Source of the DNA: Bacteroidales bacterium
GTDB taxonomy: Bacteria > Bacteroidota > Bacteroidia > Bacteroidales > UBA932
Direction of reading: 5' to 3'
NCBI GenBank assembly: GCA_016287075.1
Contig: JAEEVC010000001.1
Location: forward strand, 1-64,000
Length of the DNA: 64,000 bases
Part shown: positions 42,391 to 51,533 of the stretch, in pieces
Layout: every line of letters starts with the position of its first letter
How positions within the stretch are numbered: the stretch's first letter is position 1
The notes under the pieces: generated by a model
What the model was told of the DNA's origin: nothing
Databases searched by the model: none
Seen by the model: the letters and a program-made list of their open reading frames with translations, nothing else
Program-made: the position numbers and the translations under genes

Positions 42391-42732
42391 ATGGACAATG
42401 ATTGGAAATCCCGTCTGGGCGTGGTCTATTCCACGAATCCCGACTTTCAATACACGCGGGAGGAGACGGCGGAGGCCGAGACCCTGCCGCCGGCGAAGCA
42501 GCGTCTCATCGTCGGCATCGACCGGCGCAACCGCGGCGGCAAGCAGGTGACCCTCGTCACCGGCTTCGTCGGGACGGCGGACGACCTGAAGGCGCTCGGC
42601 AAGCTGCTGAAGACCCGTCTCGGGGTCGGAGGCACGGCCAAAGAGGGAGAAATCACCGTCCAGGGTGACTTCCGCGACAAGACCGTCGCCCTCCTGAAGG
42701 AACTGGGTTACAACGCAAAACGGGGGAACTGA
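42391..42732 (+). CDS. yciH: SUI1/YciH-family translation initiation factor-like protein
   Basis: A 113-residue protein with the SUI1/eIF1 fold in its C-terminal two thirds: IDRRNRGGKQVTLVTGF, LGKLLKTRLGVGGTAKEG and ITVQGDFRDKTVALLKELG. YciH resembles eukaryotic eIF1 and is thought to affect start-site fidelity or translation under stress. It lies 12 nt after menA and 2 nt before the next gene. Confidence 0.93.
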   Translation: MDNDWKSRLGVVYSTNPDFQYTREETAEAETLPPAKQRLIVGIDRRNRGGKQVTLVTGFVGTADDLKALGKLLKTRLGVGGTAKEGEITVQGDFRDKTVALLKELGYNAKRGN

Positions 42733-42734
42733 CG

Positions 42735-43445
42735 GTGCTGCTGACGATGGACGGGGCCTTCAGGGCCGGAAAACTCCTGCTGCCGACCGAGCCGTCGGCG
42801 GCCGTCGCCGGGCCCGGCCCGACGCCGGTCGTCGCGACGGTCCTCATCATCCTTTCCGTCCTGCTGGGCCTCCTGTTCCTCAGGAACTTCCTGAACGTCT
42901 TCCCCTATCTGCTGGACAACTTCACGCGGGCCCGCGGCAGCGCCGCCCTGGAGGGCAGCGTCCGCGTCAGCCGCGACCGCAACATCGTCGCCCTGATCCT
43001 CATCATCCCGTTCATCCTGCTGGTGAACCGCTACCGGATCTATGATCCCGCCTTCCTCTCCAGCCGGCCGGACGACATCCGGATGCTGATCATCGCCGGC
43101 ATCTTCCTGTGCTATCTGCTGCTCCGGTATTTCCTGTGGTTCATCCTGCAGCCCCACCGGTATTCCGACAATTACCCGATGGCGCGGAAGGCCGCCTACA
43201 CCTTCTTCATCATGGCGGGCCTCGTCGTGCTCCCGACCGTCGGCATCCTGGCCCTGGCCGGGGTCAACGATTGGACTGTCAAGACCGTCATCCTGGCGGA
43301 AACCGCCTTCATCTACCTGGTCTATCTGATCCGGAAAAGTCAAATTCTCTCAATGGTTTGCGGCCCTTTGCAAGTTTTTTTGTACCTTTGCGCCCTCGAA
43401 GTGTTGCCGACCGGCCTGCTGGTCGCATCGGCCCTCTTCCTGTAG
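42735..43445 (+). CDS. DUF4271 integral membrane protein
   Basis: A 236-residue protein starting at a GTG 2 nt after the yciH stop. It has about six hydrophobic helices (VVATVLIILSVLLGLLFL, IVALILIIPFILL, MLIIAGIFLCYLLLRYF, FFIMAGLVVLPTVGILAL and more). The C-terminal FLYLCALEVLPTGLL is typical of DUF4271, a Bacteroidetes family usually encoded just before hemD. Function unknown. The -7 box for hemD lies inside its last codons. Confidence 0.85.
   Translation: MLLTMDGAFRAGKLLLPTEPSAAVAGPGPTPVVATVLIILSVLLGLLFLRNFLNVFPYLLDNFTRARGSAALEGSVRVSRDRNIVALILIIPFILLVNRYRIYDPAFLSSRPDDIRMLIIAGIFLCYLLLRYFLWFILQPHRYSDNYPMARKAAYTFFIMAGLVVLPTVGILALAGVNDWTVKTVILAETAFIYLVYLIRKSQILSMVCGPLQVFLYLCALEVLPTGLLVASALFL
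43383..43390 (+). promoter_or_regulatory. Internal promoter for hemD-like gene
   Basis: TACCTTTG, a match to TAnnTTTG, within the 3' end of the DUF4271 gene and 77 nt before the ATG at 43468. A TTG at 43358-43360 is close to the -33 distance. Confidence 0.5.
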
Positions 43446-43467
43446 GTTAGAAAGCAGTGCAAAAGAA

Positions 43468-44211
43468 ATGGCAGTCAAGAAGATCCTAGTTTCCCAGAAT
43501 ACCCCGCGCGTCCTCACCCCGTACCAGGCGGTGACGGAGAAATACGGCGTGACCTTCGACTTCCGGCCCTTCTTCGCCGTGGAGCCGCTCACCTCGCGCG
43601 AATTCCGCAGCCAGCGGGTCAACCTGGCCGAATACACGGCCATCGTGTTTTCCTCCCGCCACGCCATCGACGCGTTCTTCCAGCTGGCGGAAGAGCTCCG
43701 CGTGAAGATCCCCGAGACGATGAAGTATTTCTGCACGACCGAACTGGTCGCGATGTATCTCCAGAAACACATCGTCTACCGCAAGCGCAAGATTTTCTAC
43801 GGCACAGGCACCCCGGACAGCGTCCTCGCCCTCATCGGCCCGAAGCACAAGGGGGAGAAGTTCCTGATTACCACCTCGGACACTTCGAATGCGGACGCGA
43901 TGACGCGGCTGTTCGAAGCCCGCGGCCTCGATTTCAAGACGGCCGTGTTCATCAAGTCCGTCAGCCAGGACATGAAGGACGTCCGCCTGGAGGAGTACGA
44001 CATGATCGTCTTCTACAATCCGGCCGACGTCAAGTCCCTCCAGGAGAATTTCCCGGATTTCCGGCAGGGAGACATCCGCTTCGTTTCCTACGGCCGTTCC
44101 ATCGTCAAGGCGATGGAGGAGGCCGGTCTCCGCATCGACGTGAAGGCCCCGACGCCGGAGGCCCCTTCCGTCGCCCGTGCCATCGAGCTCTACCTGGAAA
44201 ACCAGGCCTGA
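43468..44211 (+). CDS. hemD: Uroporphyrinogen-III synthase-family protein (HemD-like)
   Basis: A 247-residue cytoplasmic protein of the HemD fold (two alpha/beta domains): KKILVSQNTPRVLTPYQ at the start, EYTAIVFSSRHAIDAFF, FLITTSDTSNADAMTRLF and EYDMIVFYNPADVKSLQ. HemD closes hydroxymethylbilane to uroporphyrinogen III in tetrapyrrole synthesis. In Bacteroidetes this version is regularly encoded between DUF4271 and rnpA, as here. Sequence conservation is low in the family, so the enzymatic role is likely rather than certain. Confidence 0.85.
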   Translation: MAVKKILVSQNTPRVLTPYQAVTEKYGVTFDFRPFFAVEPLTSREFRSQRVNLAEYTAIVFSSRHAIDAFFQLAEELRVKIPETMKYFCTTELVAMYLQKHIVYRKRKIFYGTGTPDSVLALIGPKHKGEKFLITTSDTSNADAMTRLFEARGLDFKTAVFIKSVSQDMKDVRLEEYDMIVFYNPADVKSLQENFPDFRQGDIRFVSYGRSIVKAMEEAGLRIDVKAPTPEAPSVARAIELYLENQA

Positions 44212-44215
44212 CAGG

Positions 44216-44587
44216 ATGGGCGCGCCGCTCTCGCATACCCTTTCCAAGGAGGAAAGGCTTTGCGGGCGGAACGCCGTCTCCGCCCTTCTCGCGAAGGGCC
44301 GTTATGGCGTCGCCGGCTGCCTGAAATACTGTTTCCTGTCGGATAACGGCCTGGCTTTCAGCCGTATCCTCATCTCCGTCCCCAAACGCAGTTTCAAGCG
44401 GGCCGTCAAGCGCAACCTGCTCAAGCGCCGGATCCGCGAGAGCTACCGCCTGCAGAAAGACCTGTTCGGCCCCGGCAAAGACATCCTTTTCATCTACACG
44501 CCGAAGGAGGTCCTTCCCTTCGCGGACATCTATGCCGCGGTGGGGGAGGCCGGGAAGGCGCTACCCTCCGATAACCACGCGAAATAA
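44216..44587 (+). CDS. rnpA: Ribonuclease P protein component
   Basis: A 123-residue basic protein from the ATG at 44216 ([15 protein letters not shown]). The RNase P signature is [20 protein letters not shown] followed by [11 protein letters not shown]. It binds the RNase P RNA and helps mature tRNA 5' ends. It starts 4 nt after hemD and is followed by yidD, a usual bacterial pairing. rpmH is not beside it, which is common in Bacteroidetes. Confidence 0.95.
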   Translation: MGAPLSHTLSKEERLCGRNAVSALLAKGRYGVAGCLKYCFLSDNGLAFSRILISVPKRSFKRAVKRNLLKRRIRESYRLQKDLFGPGKDILFIYTPKEVLPFADIYAAVGEAGKALPSDNHAK

Positions 44588-44594
44588 GTCGTTT

Positions 44595-44840
44595 ATGGAC
44601 AGCCGGTTCAAGAAAACGCTCCGCCAGATCCTGATCTTTCCCTTCGTGGTGCTGATCAAGTTCTACCAGCTGTGCATCTCGCCGCTGAAGCCCCCGACCT
44701 GCCGTTTCACCCCGACCTGCTCCCAGTATGCTCTGGAAGCTTTCCGGAAATACGGTCCGTTCAAGGGTTTGTACCTGGCCGTCCGCCGGATCCTCCGCTG
44801 CCATCCTTGGGGCGGCTCCGGCTATGATCCCGTTCCGTAA
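44595..44840 (+). CDS. yidD: Membrane protein insertion efficiency factor
   Basis: An 81-residue protein from the ATG at 44595 ([16 protein letters not shown]). It has the YidD signature [20 protein letters not shown], followed by [11 protein letters not shown] and ending in [13 protein letters not shown]. It helps YidC insert proteins into the inner membrane and associates with the membrane through an N-terminal amphipathic helix. It starts 7 nt after rnpA and 3 nt before menG. Confidence 0.95.
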   Translation: MDSRFKKTLRQILIFPFVVLIKFYQLCISPLKPPTCRFTPTCSQYALEAFRKYGPFKGLYLAVRRILRCHPWGGSGYDPVP

Positions 44841-44843
44841 GCC

Positions 44844-45542
44844 ATGCCCGCAAAAGAACATATCCGGAAGATGTTCGACGGCATCGCCCCGTCCTACGAC
44901 CGCCTGAACCACCTGATGTCGCTTGGGGTCGACCGGCGCTGGCGCCGCCGTGCGCTGCGCGAGATCGTCGACGGGACGCCGCAGCAGGTGCTCGACGTCG
45001 CCTGTGGCACCGGCGATTCGACCATCGCCGTCGCCCGCGCCGCCGCGGCCGGCTCGCTCGTCACGGGCGCGGACATTTCCGAAGGGATGATGGCCCTCGT
45101 GGCGGAAAAGGCGGAGAAGGCCGGCGTTGCCGACCGTATCCGGCTGGTCGTCGCGGACGGGGAGGCCATGCCTTTCGCTGACGCAACCTTCGACCGCGTC
45201 ACCTGCGCCTTCGGGATCCGGAATTTTGAACATAAGGAAGTGGGTCTCAATGAGTTCCATCGCGTCCTCAAGCCCGGCGGCCGTGCCGTCATCCTGGAAC
45301 TGTCCGTCCCGCGGAACCGCGTCATCCGCTCGCTTTACGACCTGTATTTCCTCCATCTCCTGCCCTGGATCGGCGGTCTTGTGTCCGGCAACAAGGCGGC
45401 ATACAGGTACCTCCCCGCCTCGGTCCACGCCTTCCCGGCCCCCGACGTTTTCTGCGGGATGCTTCGCGACGCCGGCTTCTCCAGCGTCCGCCACAAGGCC
45501 TTCACCTTCGGCCTCTGCCGCCTCTTTGTCGGCGAAAAATAG
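44844..45542 (+). CDS. menG: Demethylmenaquinone methyltransferase (UbiE/MenG)
   Basis: A 232-residue class I SAM methyltransferase. UbiE family motifs are MFDGIAPSYDRLNHLMSLG near the N-terminus, the SAM site VLDVACGTGDSTI, PFADATFDRVTCAFGIRNF, and RVLKPGGRAVILELSVP. It makes menaquinone from the product of MenA, encoded earlier in the cluster. It is the last gene of the lepA-menG run. Confidence 0.95.
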   Translation: MPAKEHIRKMFDGIAPSYDRLNHLMSLGVDRRWRRRALREIVDGTPQQVLDVACGTGDSTIAVARAAAAGSLVTGADISEGMMALVAEKAEKAGVADRIRLVVADGEAMPFADATFDRVTCAFGIRNFEHKEVGLNEFHRVLKPGGRAVILELSVPRNRVIRSLYDLYFLHLLPWIGGLVSGNKAAYRYLPASVHAFPAPDVFCGMLRDAGFSSVRHKAFTFGLCRLFVGEK

Positions 45543-45559
45543 CCCCTGCGCACAGGCCT

Positions 45560-45697
45560 GTCCCGGAAGGGATGGGGGATTGAACCCTCCGCAACCTCCG
45601 GTTGCTCCGTCCCTCCCACTGCGCTGCGCTTGCGGGCCCCTCCCGTTCATGTGGCCACGGGCGGCCACAGGTTCCATCTCCCCATCCCTTCCGGGAC
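45560..45697. repeat. 138-bp MITE-like element
   Basis: Perfect 18-bp terminal inverted repeats (GTCCCGGAAGGGATGGGG at 45560-45577 and its reverse complement at 45680-45697). Inside are smaller hairpins, GCAACC/GGTTGC and GTGGCC/GGCCAC. It fills half the gap between menG and the DUF2723 gene. No open frame of interest. Confidence 0.8.
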
Positions 45698-45762
45698 CGG
45701 CTGCCCGGAACCGCCCGCACGGACGGAATTCCCGGAAAAAGTGATGCGGCAGGGCGACAGGG

Positions 45763-45795
45763 CATTGGAAGATCCGGCAAATTGGGTTATCTTTG
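45763..45795 (+). promoter_or_regulatory. Promoter of the DUF2723 gene
   Basis: TTG at 45763-45765 and TATCTTTG at 45788-45795, 22 nt apart. The ATG (45820) is 24 nt downstream. Confidence 0.65.
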
Positions 45796-45819
45796 TGGAT
45801 TGCTGACAAATTGTGATTC

Positions 45820-48800
45820 ATGGATAAAAAGAAGTTTACCCTCTGGAACCGGATCGTCTCATGGGTGGTGCTCGCCGTCGCTTCGGTGACGTACCTTGCG
45901 ACCATCGAGCCGACCGCGTCTTTCTGGGACTGTGGAGAATTCATCGCCTCGTCCTATAAACTGGAAGTGGGCCACCCGCCGGGAAACCCTGTGTTCCAGT
46001 TGTTTGCGCGTTTCGCCACCATGTTCGTCGATGCGGACCATGCGGCCGTGGCGGTCAATGCGATGAATGCCATCCTTTCCGCGCTGACGATTTTCCTGCT
46101 GTATTTCACCATCGTCTTCTTCGCCAAGCGGCTGGTCAAGCCGGGCGGGGACGGGCAGTACGGCGTGGCCGAGGCCATCGCGATCTTCGGGAGCGGGGCG
46201 GTGGGCGCCCTTGCCTACTGTTTCTCCGACACCTTCTGGTTCTCGGCGGTCGAGGGGGAGGTCTATGCGATGTCGTCCCTGTTCACGGCCCTGGTTTTCT
46301 GGGCCATGTGCACGTGGTATGAACACGCGGACGAGCCCCATGCCAACCGCTGGATCGTCCTGATCACCTTCCTGATGGGCCTTTCCATCGGCGTCCATCT
46401 GCTGAACCTGCTGACGATTCCGGCCTTCGTGTTCATGTACTATTACCGGAAGAACGAGGACAAGAAGCTGCCTTTCAAGAAGTTGCTGGGAATCTTCATG
46501 ATCGGCGTGGTCATCGAGTTCGTGCTCGTGTTCCTGTTCATCCCGTACCTGCCGAAGCTCGCGGCCTTCTTCGACCGCATCTTCGTCAACGGCTTCGGCC
46601 TTCCGTACAACAGCGGCGCCGCGATCTTCATGGTGGCGCTCCTGGCCCTGTGTTTCTGGGGCCTTTTCCGAACGCTCAAGACCGAGAAGGTGTTCGCCAA
46701 CACCCTTCTCCTGTGCACGACTTCGCTGATCATCGGCTTCTCCCTGTTCAGCATCGTCATCATCCGCTCCGCGGTCAAGACCCCGACCAACGAATACCAG
46801 CCCGACAACCCCTACACCCTCGTCCGCTATCTCAGCCGCGAGCAGTACGGCAGCACGCCGCTGGTGTACGGGCAGTATTACGACGCCCCTTATGACCTGA
46901 AAATGAGCAAGTACTGGGCGCCCCTGAACGGAAAGTACGTCCAGGCGGACGCGCCGGCCGAGCCGGACTACCTGCCGGAAGGCAAGATGCTCTTCCCGCG
47001 CATGTGGGCGGGCCAGGACGAGCGCTACATCCAGTTCTATGAGAGCTATACCCAGGGCAAGGGCACCCGGGTCCGCGGCGCGGACCACCGCAAGCCCTCG
47101 ATGGGCGCCAACCTGCTGTATTTCTTTGACTACCAGCTGAACTGGATGTACTGGCGCTATTTCTTCTGGAACTTCGTCGGCCGCCAGAACGACATCCACA
47201 GCCCTTCCCCGGGCAACATCTTCGACGGCAACTGGGAGAGCGGCATCGGTTTCCTGGACCGGATCCGCCTCGACGACCAGGGCGACGCGCCGGATGTCCT
47301 GCTGGACAACAAGGGCAAGAACCATTATTTCTTCCTGCCGCTGCTCCTCGGCCTCCTCGGCCTGCTGTTCCAGTTCGACCGGGACAAGCGGGGAACCTGG
47401 ATCGTGTTCCTGATGTTCTTCATGACCGGCATCGCCATCGTCCTGTACCTCAACCAGCCGCCTTACCAGGTGCGTGAGCGGGACTATGCCTATGCGGGCT
47501 CGTTCTACATGTTCTCGGTCTGGATCGGTTTCGCGGTCGCGGCCATCTATTCCTGGATCACGGAAGCTTCCGAAAAGGTCAACAAGAAGGCGGTGGCCAT
47601 CGCCACTTCCGTCCTCTGCCTCGGCGTACCTGCCCTGATGGCGGAGGAGAACTGGGACGACCACGACCGTTCCCACCGCTACACCGCCGTCGAGATGGCG
47701 AAGAACTACCTCAACTCGGTGGGCGAGAACGGCATCCTGATCACCCATGGCGACAACGACACCTTCCCGCTCTGGTATGCCCAGGAGGTGGAGGGCATCC
47801 GCACGGACGTGCGCATCGTCAATACCTCGCTGCTCGGCACGGACTGGCACATCGACCAGATGAAATATGCCTGCAACAAGTCTGCGCCGCTCCCGCTGAC
47901 CATCCCGCAGTCGCAGTACCTCTACGGGACCAATGAATACATCTTCATCACCTACGACAACGGCCAGCCGATGCCGATCTCCCAGGCGATGGACATCTTC
48001 AAGGACCCGAAACGCCGCGTGGACCTCTCCAGCGGCCGGAAGGCGGATTTCCTCTGCGCGCGGAAGCTGGTGATTCCCGTCAACCGGGAGAATGCGCTCC
48101 GCAGCGGCATCGTCCCGGAGAAATTCGCGGACATGATCCCGGATTCCATCACCCTCGAGATCTCCGAGAACAAGAGCTACATCTCCAAGCCGGAGCTCTT
48201 CCTGCTCGACCTGCTTTCCAATTACCAGTGGGACCGTCCGCTCCATCTGCTGAACATGGGCGGCGACCTCAATGTGGGGATCAAGGACTACCTGATGTAC
48301 GACGGTTTCTCCTACCGTTTCGTCCCGTTCAAGAACAAGATTTCCGCGACGGATCCGGGGCTCGTCGATTCCGGTGAACTGTACCGGAAGATGACGGAGG
48401 TGTACAGCTGGGACGCCCTGAAGCGGACCGACTATTTCGTTGATTACCAGAACTATTATACCTTCCTCGGCGTCCTTTCCCAGCGTGCCCTGTACGTGAA
48501 CGTGGTCCGCGCGCTGATCCGGGACGGGGAGAATGAAAAGGCCCTGGAGATGCTGGACGCCTGCCAGGAGAATGTCCCCGAGGAGAACTTCCCGCTGGAG
48601 ACGATTCCGGTCGGCTTCTCGTCCAATGACTACATGGTGATCCAGATGGTCTCGCAGTATTACCAGCTCGGCGCCGTCGATAAGGCCCGCGACCTGGCGG
48701 TGCGGCTCGGCAACGACCTCATGGTCTCCGCACGCTTCTTCCTGGAGTTCTATGACGTGGCCCGCAGCGACTTCGAGTATTGCGGCCAGTACATCTATGT

Positions 48801-48939
48801 CCTGACGGACGAGATGCGGAAATACGGCGACAAGGCCCTGGGCGATGAGATCGAGGGCCATTTCAATGATCTGATGCACGCCGCCCTCGGCGACTATCCG
48901 GAAGCGGAGGAGGCGGCGGATTCCCTGGCGACCGAATAA
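45820..48939 (+). CDS. DUF2723 (GT117-type) polytopic membrane protein, glycosyltransferase-like
   Basis: A 1039-residue protein. The N-terminal ~620 residues have about 11-12 transmembrane helices and the GT-C-like acidic motif TASFWDCGEFIASSYKL (residues about 31-47). NQPPYQVRERDYAYAG is in a later loop. The C-terminal ~400 residues are soluble, contain DNDTFPLWYAQEVEGIRTDV and helical repeats, and are probably periplasmic. The family is near-universal in Bacteroidetes and is classed with protein O-mannosyltransferase-like enzymes; general protein or glycan O-glycosylation is suspected. It has its own promoter and is followed 1 nt later by a methyltransferase gene. Confidence 0.88.
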   Translation: MDKKKFTLWNRIVSWVVLAVASVTYLATIEPTASFWDCGEFIASSYKLEVGHPPGNPVFQLFARFATMFVDADHAAVAVNAMNAILSALTIFLLYFTIVFFAKRLVKPGGDGQYGVAEAIAIFGSGAVGALAYCFSDTFWFSAVEGEVYAMSSLFTALVFWAMCTWYEHADEPHANRWIVLITFLMGLSIGVHLLNLLTIPAFVFMYYYRKNEDKKLPFKKLLGIFMIGVVIEFVLVFLFIPYLPKLAAFFDRIFVNGFGLPYNSGAAIFMVALLALCFWGLFRTLKTEKVFANTLLLCTTSLIIGFSLFSIVIIRSAVKTPTNEYQPDNPYTLVRYLSREQYGSTPLVYGQYYDAPYDLKMSKYWAPLNGKYVQADAPAEPDYLPEGKMLFPRMWAGQDERYIQFYESYTQGKGTRVRGADHRKPSMGANLLYFFDYQLNWMYWRYFFWNFVGRQNDIHSPSPGNIFDGNWESGIGFLDRIRLDDQGDAPDVLLDNKGKNHYFFLPLLLGLLGLLFQFDRDKRGTWIVFLMFFMTGIAIVLYLNQPPYQVRERDYAYAGSFYMFSVWIGFAVAAIYSWITEASEKVNKKAVAIATSVLCLGVPALMAEENWDDHDRSHRYTAVEMAKNYLNSVGENGILITHGDNDTFPLWYAQEVEGIRTDVRIVNTSLLGTDWHIDQMKYACNKSAPLPLTIPQSQYLYGTNEYIFITYDNGQPMPISQAMDIFKDPKRRVDLSSGRKADFLCARKLVIPVNRENALRSGIVPEKFADMIPDSITLEISENKSYISKPELFLLDLLSNYQWDRPLHLLNMGGDLNVGIKDYLMYDGFSYRFVPFKNKISATDPGLVDSGELYRKMTEVYSWDALKRTDYFVDYQNYYTFLGVLSQRALYVNVVRALIRDGENEKALEMLDACQENVPEENFPLETIPVGFSSNDYMVIQMVSQYYQLGAVDKARDLAVRLGNDLMVSARFFLEFYDVARSDFEYCGQYIYVLTDEMRKYGDKALGDEIEGHFNDLMHAALGDYPEAEEAADSLATE

Positions 48940-48940
48940 G

Positions 48941-49930
48941 ATGACCATCGAGTATCCCGCTTCCTGGTGGAAGGATTACGAATTGCTGGACAGCGGCTTC
49001 GGTGAAAAGCTGGAGCGCTTCGGTCCCTATGTGCTCCGCCGGCCCGAGCCGAAGGCGCTCTGGGCGCCGACCCTGTCGGAAGGGGAGTGGAACCGCCTCT
49101 CCCATACGCGTTTCAAGCCCGGCGCCGGGTTCGGGAAGGCGGGCAAGGAGGACAGCGGCACCTGGGAACGGCTCCGCCGGATGGACGACCAGTGGGTCAT
49201 CCGTTACAGCGGCCTCCCGGATCCGGAGACCCACGCCGCGTCGGACCTCCGGCTCGACCTGCGGCTCGGCCTGACGTCCTTCAAGCACGTCGGCGTGTTC
49301 CCCGAGCAGGCGGCGAACTGGGAGTATATCTTCAAGGAGACGGGCCGCCTGGTCCGCATCGCCCGGGCCAACGGGCTGCCTGCCCCGAAGGTGCTGAACC
49401 TCTTCGCCTACACGGGTGCGGCGTCCCTTGCGGCCAAGGCCGCCGGGGCCGACGTCACCCACCTCGATTCCGTCCGCCAGGTCGTCACCTGGGCCCGGGA
49501 AAACCAGGACCGCAGCGGCCTGGACGGCATCCGCTGGGTGGTGGAGGACGCGTTGAAGTTCGCCCGCCGCGAAGCGAAGCGGGGCAATGTCTACCAGGGC
49601 ATCATCCTCGACCCGCCGGCCTACGGCCATGGTCCGGACGGCGAGAAGTGGAAGCTCGACGAACTGCTTTTCGACCTGCTCCGCAACGTCGCGCAGATCC
49701 TCAAGCCCGTGGACAGTTTCATGGTCCTGAACCTCTATTCCAACGGCTATTCCGCCATGCTGGGCGAGACGACCGTCCGCGAGGCGTTCGGCCTGCGGCC
49801 GGAAGCGGGGTATGACGCCGCCCCGGGCCATGACGGCCGCTACATCGCCCTCGACAGCGGCGAACTCGCCCTGCGCGACCGCTTCGGGAAAGTCCTTCCG
49901 CTGAGCATCTTCGTCCGGCTGAAGCGGTAG
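48941..49930 (+). CDS. Class I SAM-dependent methyltransferase (RlmI/RlmK-like)
   Basis: A 329-residue protein. The N-terminal part (YELLDSGFGEKLERFGPYVL) is typical of the RlmI/RlmK-like group. The SAM-binding site is VLNLFAYTGAASLAAKAAGA (about 149-168), with the acidic strand HLDSVRQVVTWARENQ, and the target motif is ILDPPAYGHG. It probably methylates rRNA, but the substrate is not certain. The ATG lies 1 nt after the DUF2723 stop. Confidence 0.88.
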   Translation: MTIEYPASWWKDYELLDSGFGEKLERFGPYVLRRPEPKALWAPTLSEGEWNRLSHTRFKPGAGFGKAGKEDSGTWERLRRMDDQWVIRYSGLPDPETHAASDLRLDLRLGLTSFKHVGVFPEQAANWEYIFKETGRLVRIARANGLPAPKVLNLFAYTGAASLAAKAAGADVTHLDSVRQVVTWARENQDRSGLDGIRWVVEDALKFARREAKRGNVYQGIILDPPAYGHGPDGEKWKLDELLFDLLRNVAQILKPVDSFMVLNLYSNGYSAMLGETTVREAFGLRPEAGYDAAPGHDGRYIALDSGELALRDRFGKVLPLSIFVRLKR

Positions 49931-49976
49931 GGGCCCGATTCAGCCCTCCGTGTACGCGATTATGAAAAAAATTCAG

Positions 49977-49984
49977 TAACTTTG
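49977..49984 (+). promoter_or_regulatory. -7 box of pgk
   Basis: TAACTTTG, a TAnnTTTG match, 56 nt upstream of the ATG at 50041. The leader contains a small hairpin (CCCGG/CCGGG) near 49991-50010. Confidence 0.65.
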
Positions 49985-50040
49985 CGGCGCTTTCCCGGCG
50001 TGCCGGGAGGAAACGGCAACAACAAACATTCATAATAATT

Positions 50041-51294
50041 ATGCAGCAATTCATTGACAGTTACGACTTCACGGGCAAGAAAGCCATCGTGCGCGTCGAT
50101 TTCAACGTTCCGCTCAACGAAAACTTCGAGATCACGGATGACACCCGCATCCGCCGGGCCATGCCGACCCTCAGGAAGGTCCTCGAAAAGGGCGGTTCCG
50201 TCATCATCATGTCCCATCTCGGCCGTCCGAAGAAGGTGGATGCGAAGTTCTCCCTCAAGCACATCGTGGACCATGTCTCCGCGTGCCTCGGCGTCCCGGT
50301 GAAATTCGCTGACGACTGCATGAAGGCCGACGAGGCCGCCGCGGCCCTGAAGCCGGGCGAGGCGCTCCTCCTCGAGAACCTCCGCTTCTACGCCGAGGAA
50401 GAAGGCAAGCCGCGCGGGCTCGCCGAGGATGCCTCCGACGACGAGAAGAAGGCCGCCAAGGCCGCCGTTAAGGCCAGCCAGAAGGAATTCGTCAAGAAGC
50501 TCGCTTCCTATGCGGACTGCTACATCAACGATGCGTTCGGCACGGCCCACCGCGCCCACGCCTCCACCGCCCTCATCGCCGATTACTTCCCGGATGACAA
50601 GATGTTCGGTTACCTGATGGAAGGCGAGATCAAGGCCATCGACAACGTGCTCAAGCACGCCGAGCGCCCGCTGACCGCCATCATCGGCGGCTCCAAGGTC
50701 TCCTCCAAACTGGCGGTTCTGAAGAACCTCGTCGGCAAGGTGGACAACCTGATCATCGGCGGCGGCATGGGCTACACCTTCATCAAGGCCCAGGGCGGCA
50801 AGATCGGCCTCTCCCTGCATGAGGACGAGCTCATCCCGGATGCCCTCGAGATCCTCAAGACCGCGAAGGAGAAGGGTGTCAACGTCTCCCTCTCCGTCCA
50901 GACGGTCGCCGGCCAGAAGTTCGAGAACGACACGCCCCAGCGCATCTTCGACACCCATGACATCGCGGACGACTGGGAAGGCATGGATGCCGCTCCCGCG
51001 TCCCTCGAGAACTGGAAGAAGATCATCCTTGCCTCCAAGACCATCCTCTGGAACGGTCCCGTCGGTGTCTTCGAGCTCCCGAATTTCGCGAAGGGTACCC
51101 TCCAGATCGCCGAGGACCTCGCCGAGGCGACCCGCAACGGCGCCTACACCCTCGTCGGTGGCGGCGACTCCGTCGCAGCGGTCACCCAGATGGGGTACGC
51201 CGACAAGGTGAGCTACGTCTCCACCGGCGGCGGTGCGATGCTCGAAGCCATTGAAGGCAAGGAGCTTCCGGGTGTCGCCGCAATCCGCGGCTAA
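50041..51294 (+). CDS. pgk: Phosphoglycerate kinase
   Basis: A 417-residue protein of normal length. Signatures include [20 protein letters not shown], the HLGRPKK loop, [33 protein letters not shown] and the nucleotide end [12 protein letters not shown]...STGGGAMLE. It makes ATP and 3-phosphoglycerate from 1,3-bisphosphoglycerate in glycolysis. Monocistronic: own promoter and a strong terminator directly after. Confidence 0.98.
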   Translation: MQQFIDSYDFTGKKAIVRVDFNVPLNENFEITDDTRIRRAMPTLRKVLEKGGSVIIMSHLGRPKKVDAKFSLKHIVDHVSACLGVPVKFADDCMKADEAAAALKPGEALLLENLRFYAEEEGKPRGLAEDASDDEKKAAKAAVKASQKEFVKKLASYADCYINDAFGTAHRAHASTALIADYFPDDKMFGYLMEGEIKAIDNVLKHAERPLTAIIGGSKVSSKLAVLKNLVGKVDNLIIGGGMGYTFIKAQGGKIGLSLHEDELIPDALEILKTAKEKGVNVSLSVQTVAGQKFENDTPQRIFDTHDIADDWEGMDAAPASLENWKKIILASKTILWNGPVGVFELPNFAKGTLQIAEDLAEATRNGAYTLVGGGDSVAAVTQMGYADKVSYVSTGGGAMLEAIEGKELPGVAAIRG

Positions 51295-51312
51295 GCCGAA
51301 ATGCTACAAGAG

Positions 51313-51340
51313 AAGGCAGCCTGACCGGCTGCCTTTTTTT
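51313..51340 (+). terminator. Terminator of pgk
   Basis: AAGGCAGCC (51313-51321), a 5-nt loop and GGCTGCCTT (51327-51335), continued by T's to 51340. A perfect 9-bp stem and T-run, 18 nt past the stop codon. Confidence 0.92.
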
Positions 51341-51352
51341 CGTAAAACAGAA

Positions 51353-51515
51353 AGAATAACCTGCATCCCCGGTGTCTGCTGCTTCGCAGCCCTGTCCGGG
51401 AAAATGCCACGGTGAAAGAATTGTGAAATAATAACCTGCATCACCGGTGTCTGCTGCTTCGCAGCCCTGTCCGGGTAAATGCCACCGGAGATGCAGGTTA
51501 TTCTTTCACAATTCC
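51353..51515. repeat. Palindromic intergenic element, two units (copy 2)
   Basis: Unit 2 has 32-bp terminal inverted repeats (51418-51449 and 51483-51514, 30 of 32 match) including AATAACCTGCATC and CACCGG. The core TCTGCTGCTTCGCAGCCCTG is the reverse complement of the core at 21007-21160. A shorter first unit starts at 51353. The gap again separates convergent genes (pgk and the LRR lipoprotein gene). Confidence 0.82.
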
Positions 51516-51533
51516 TTAAGGCCGGAAGGGTGC

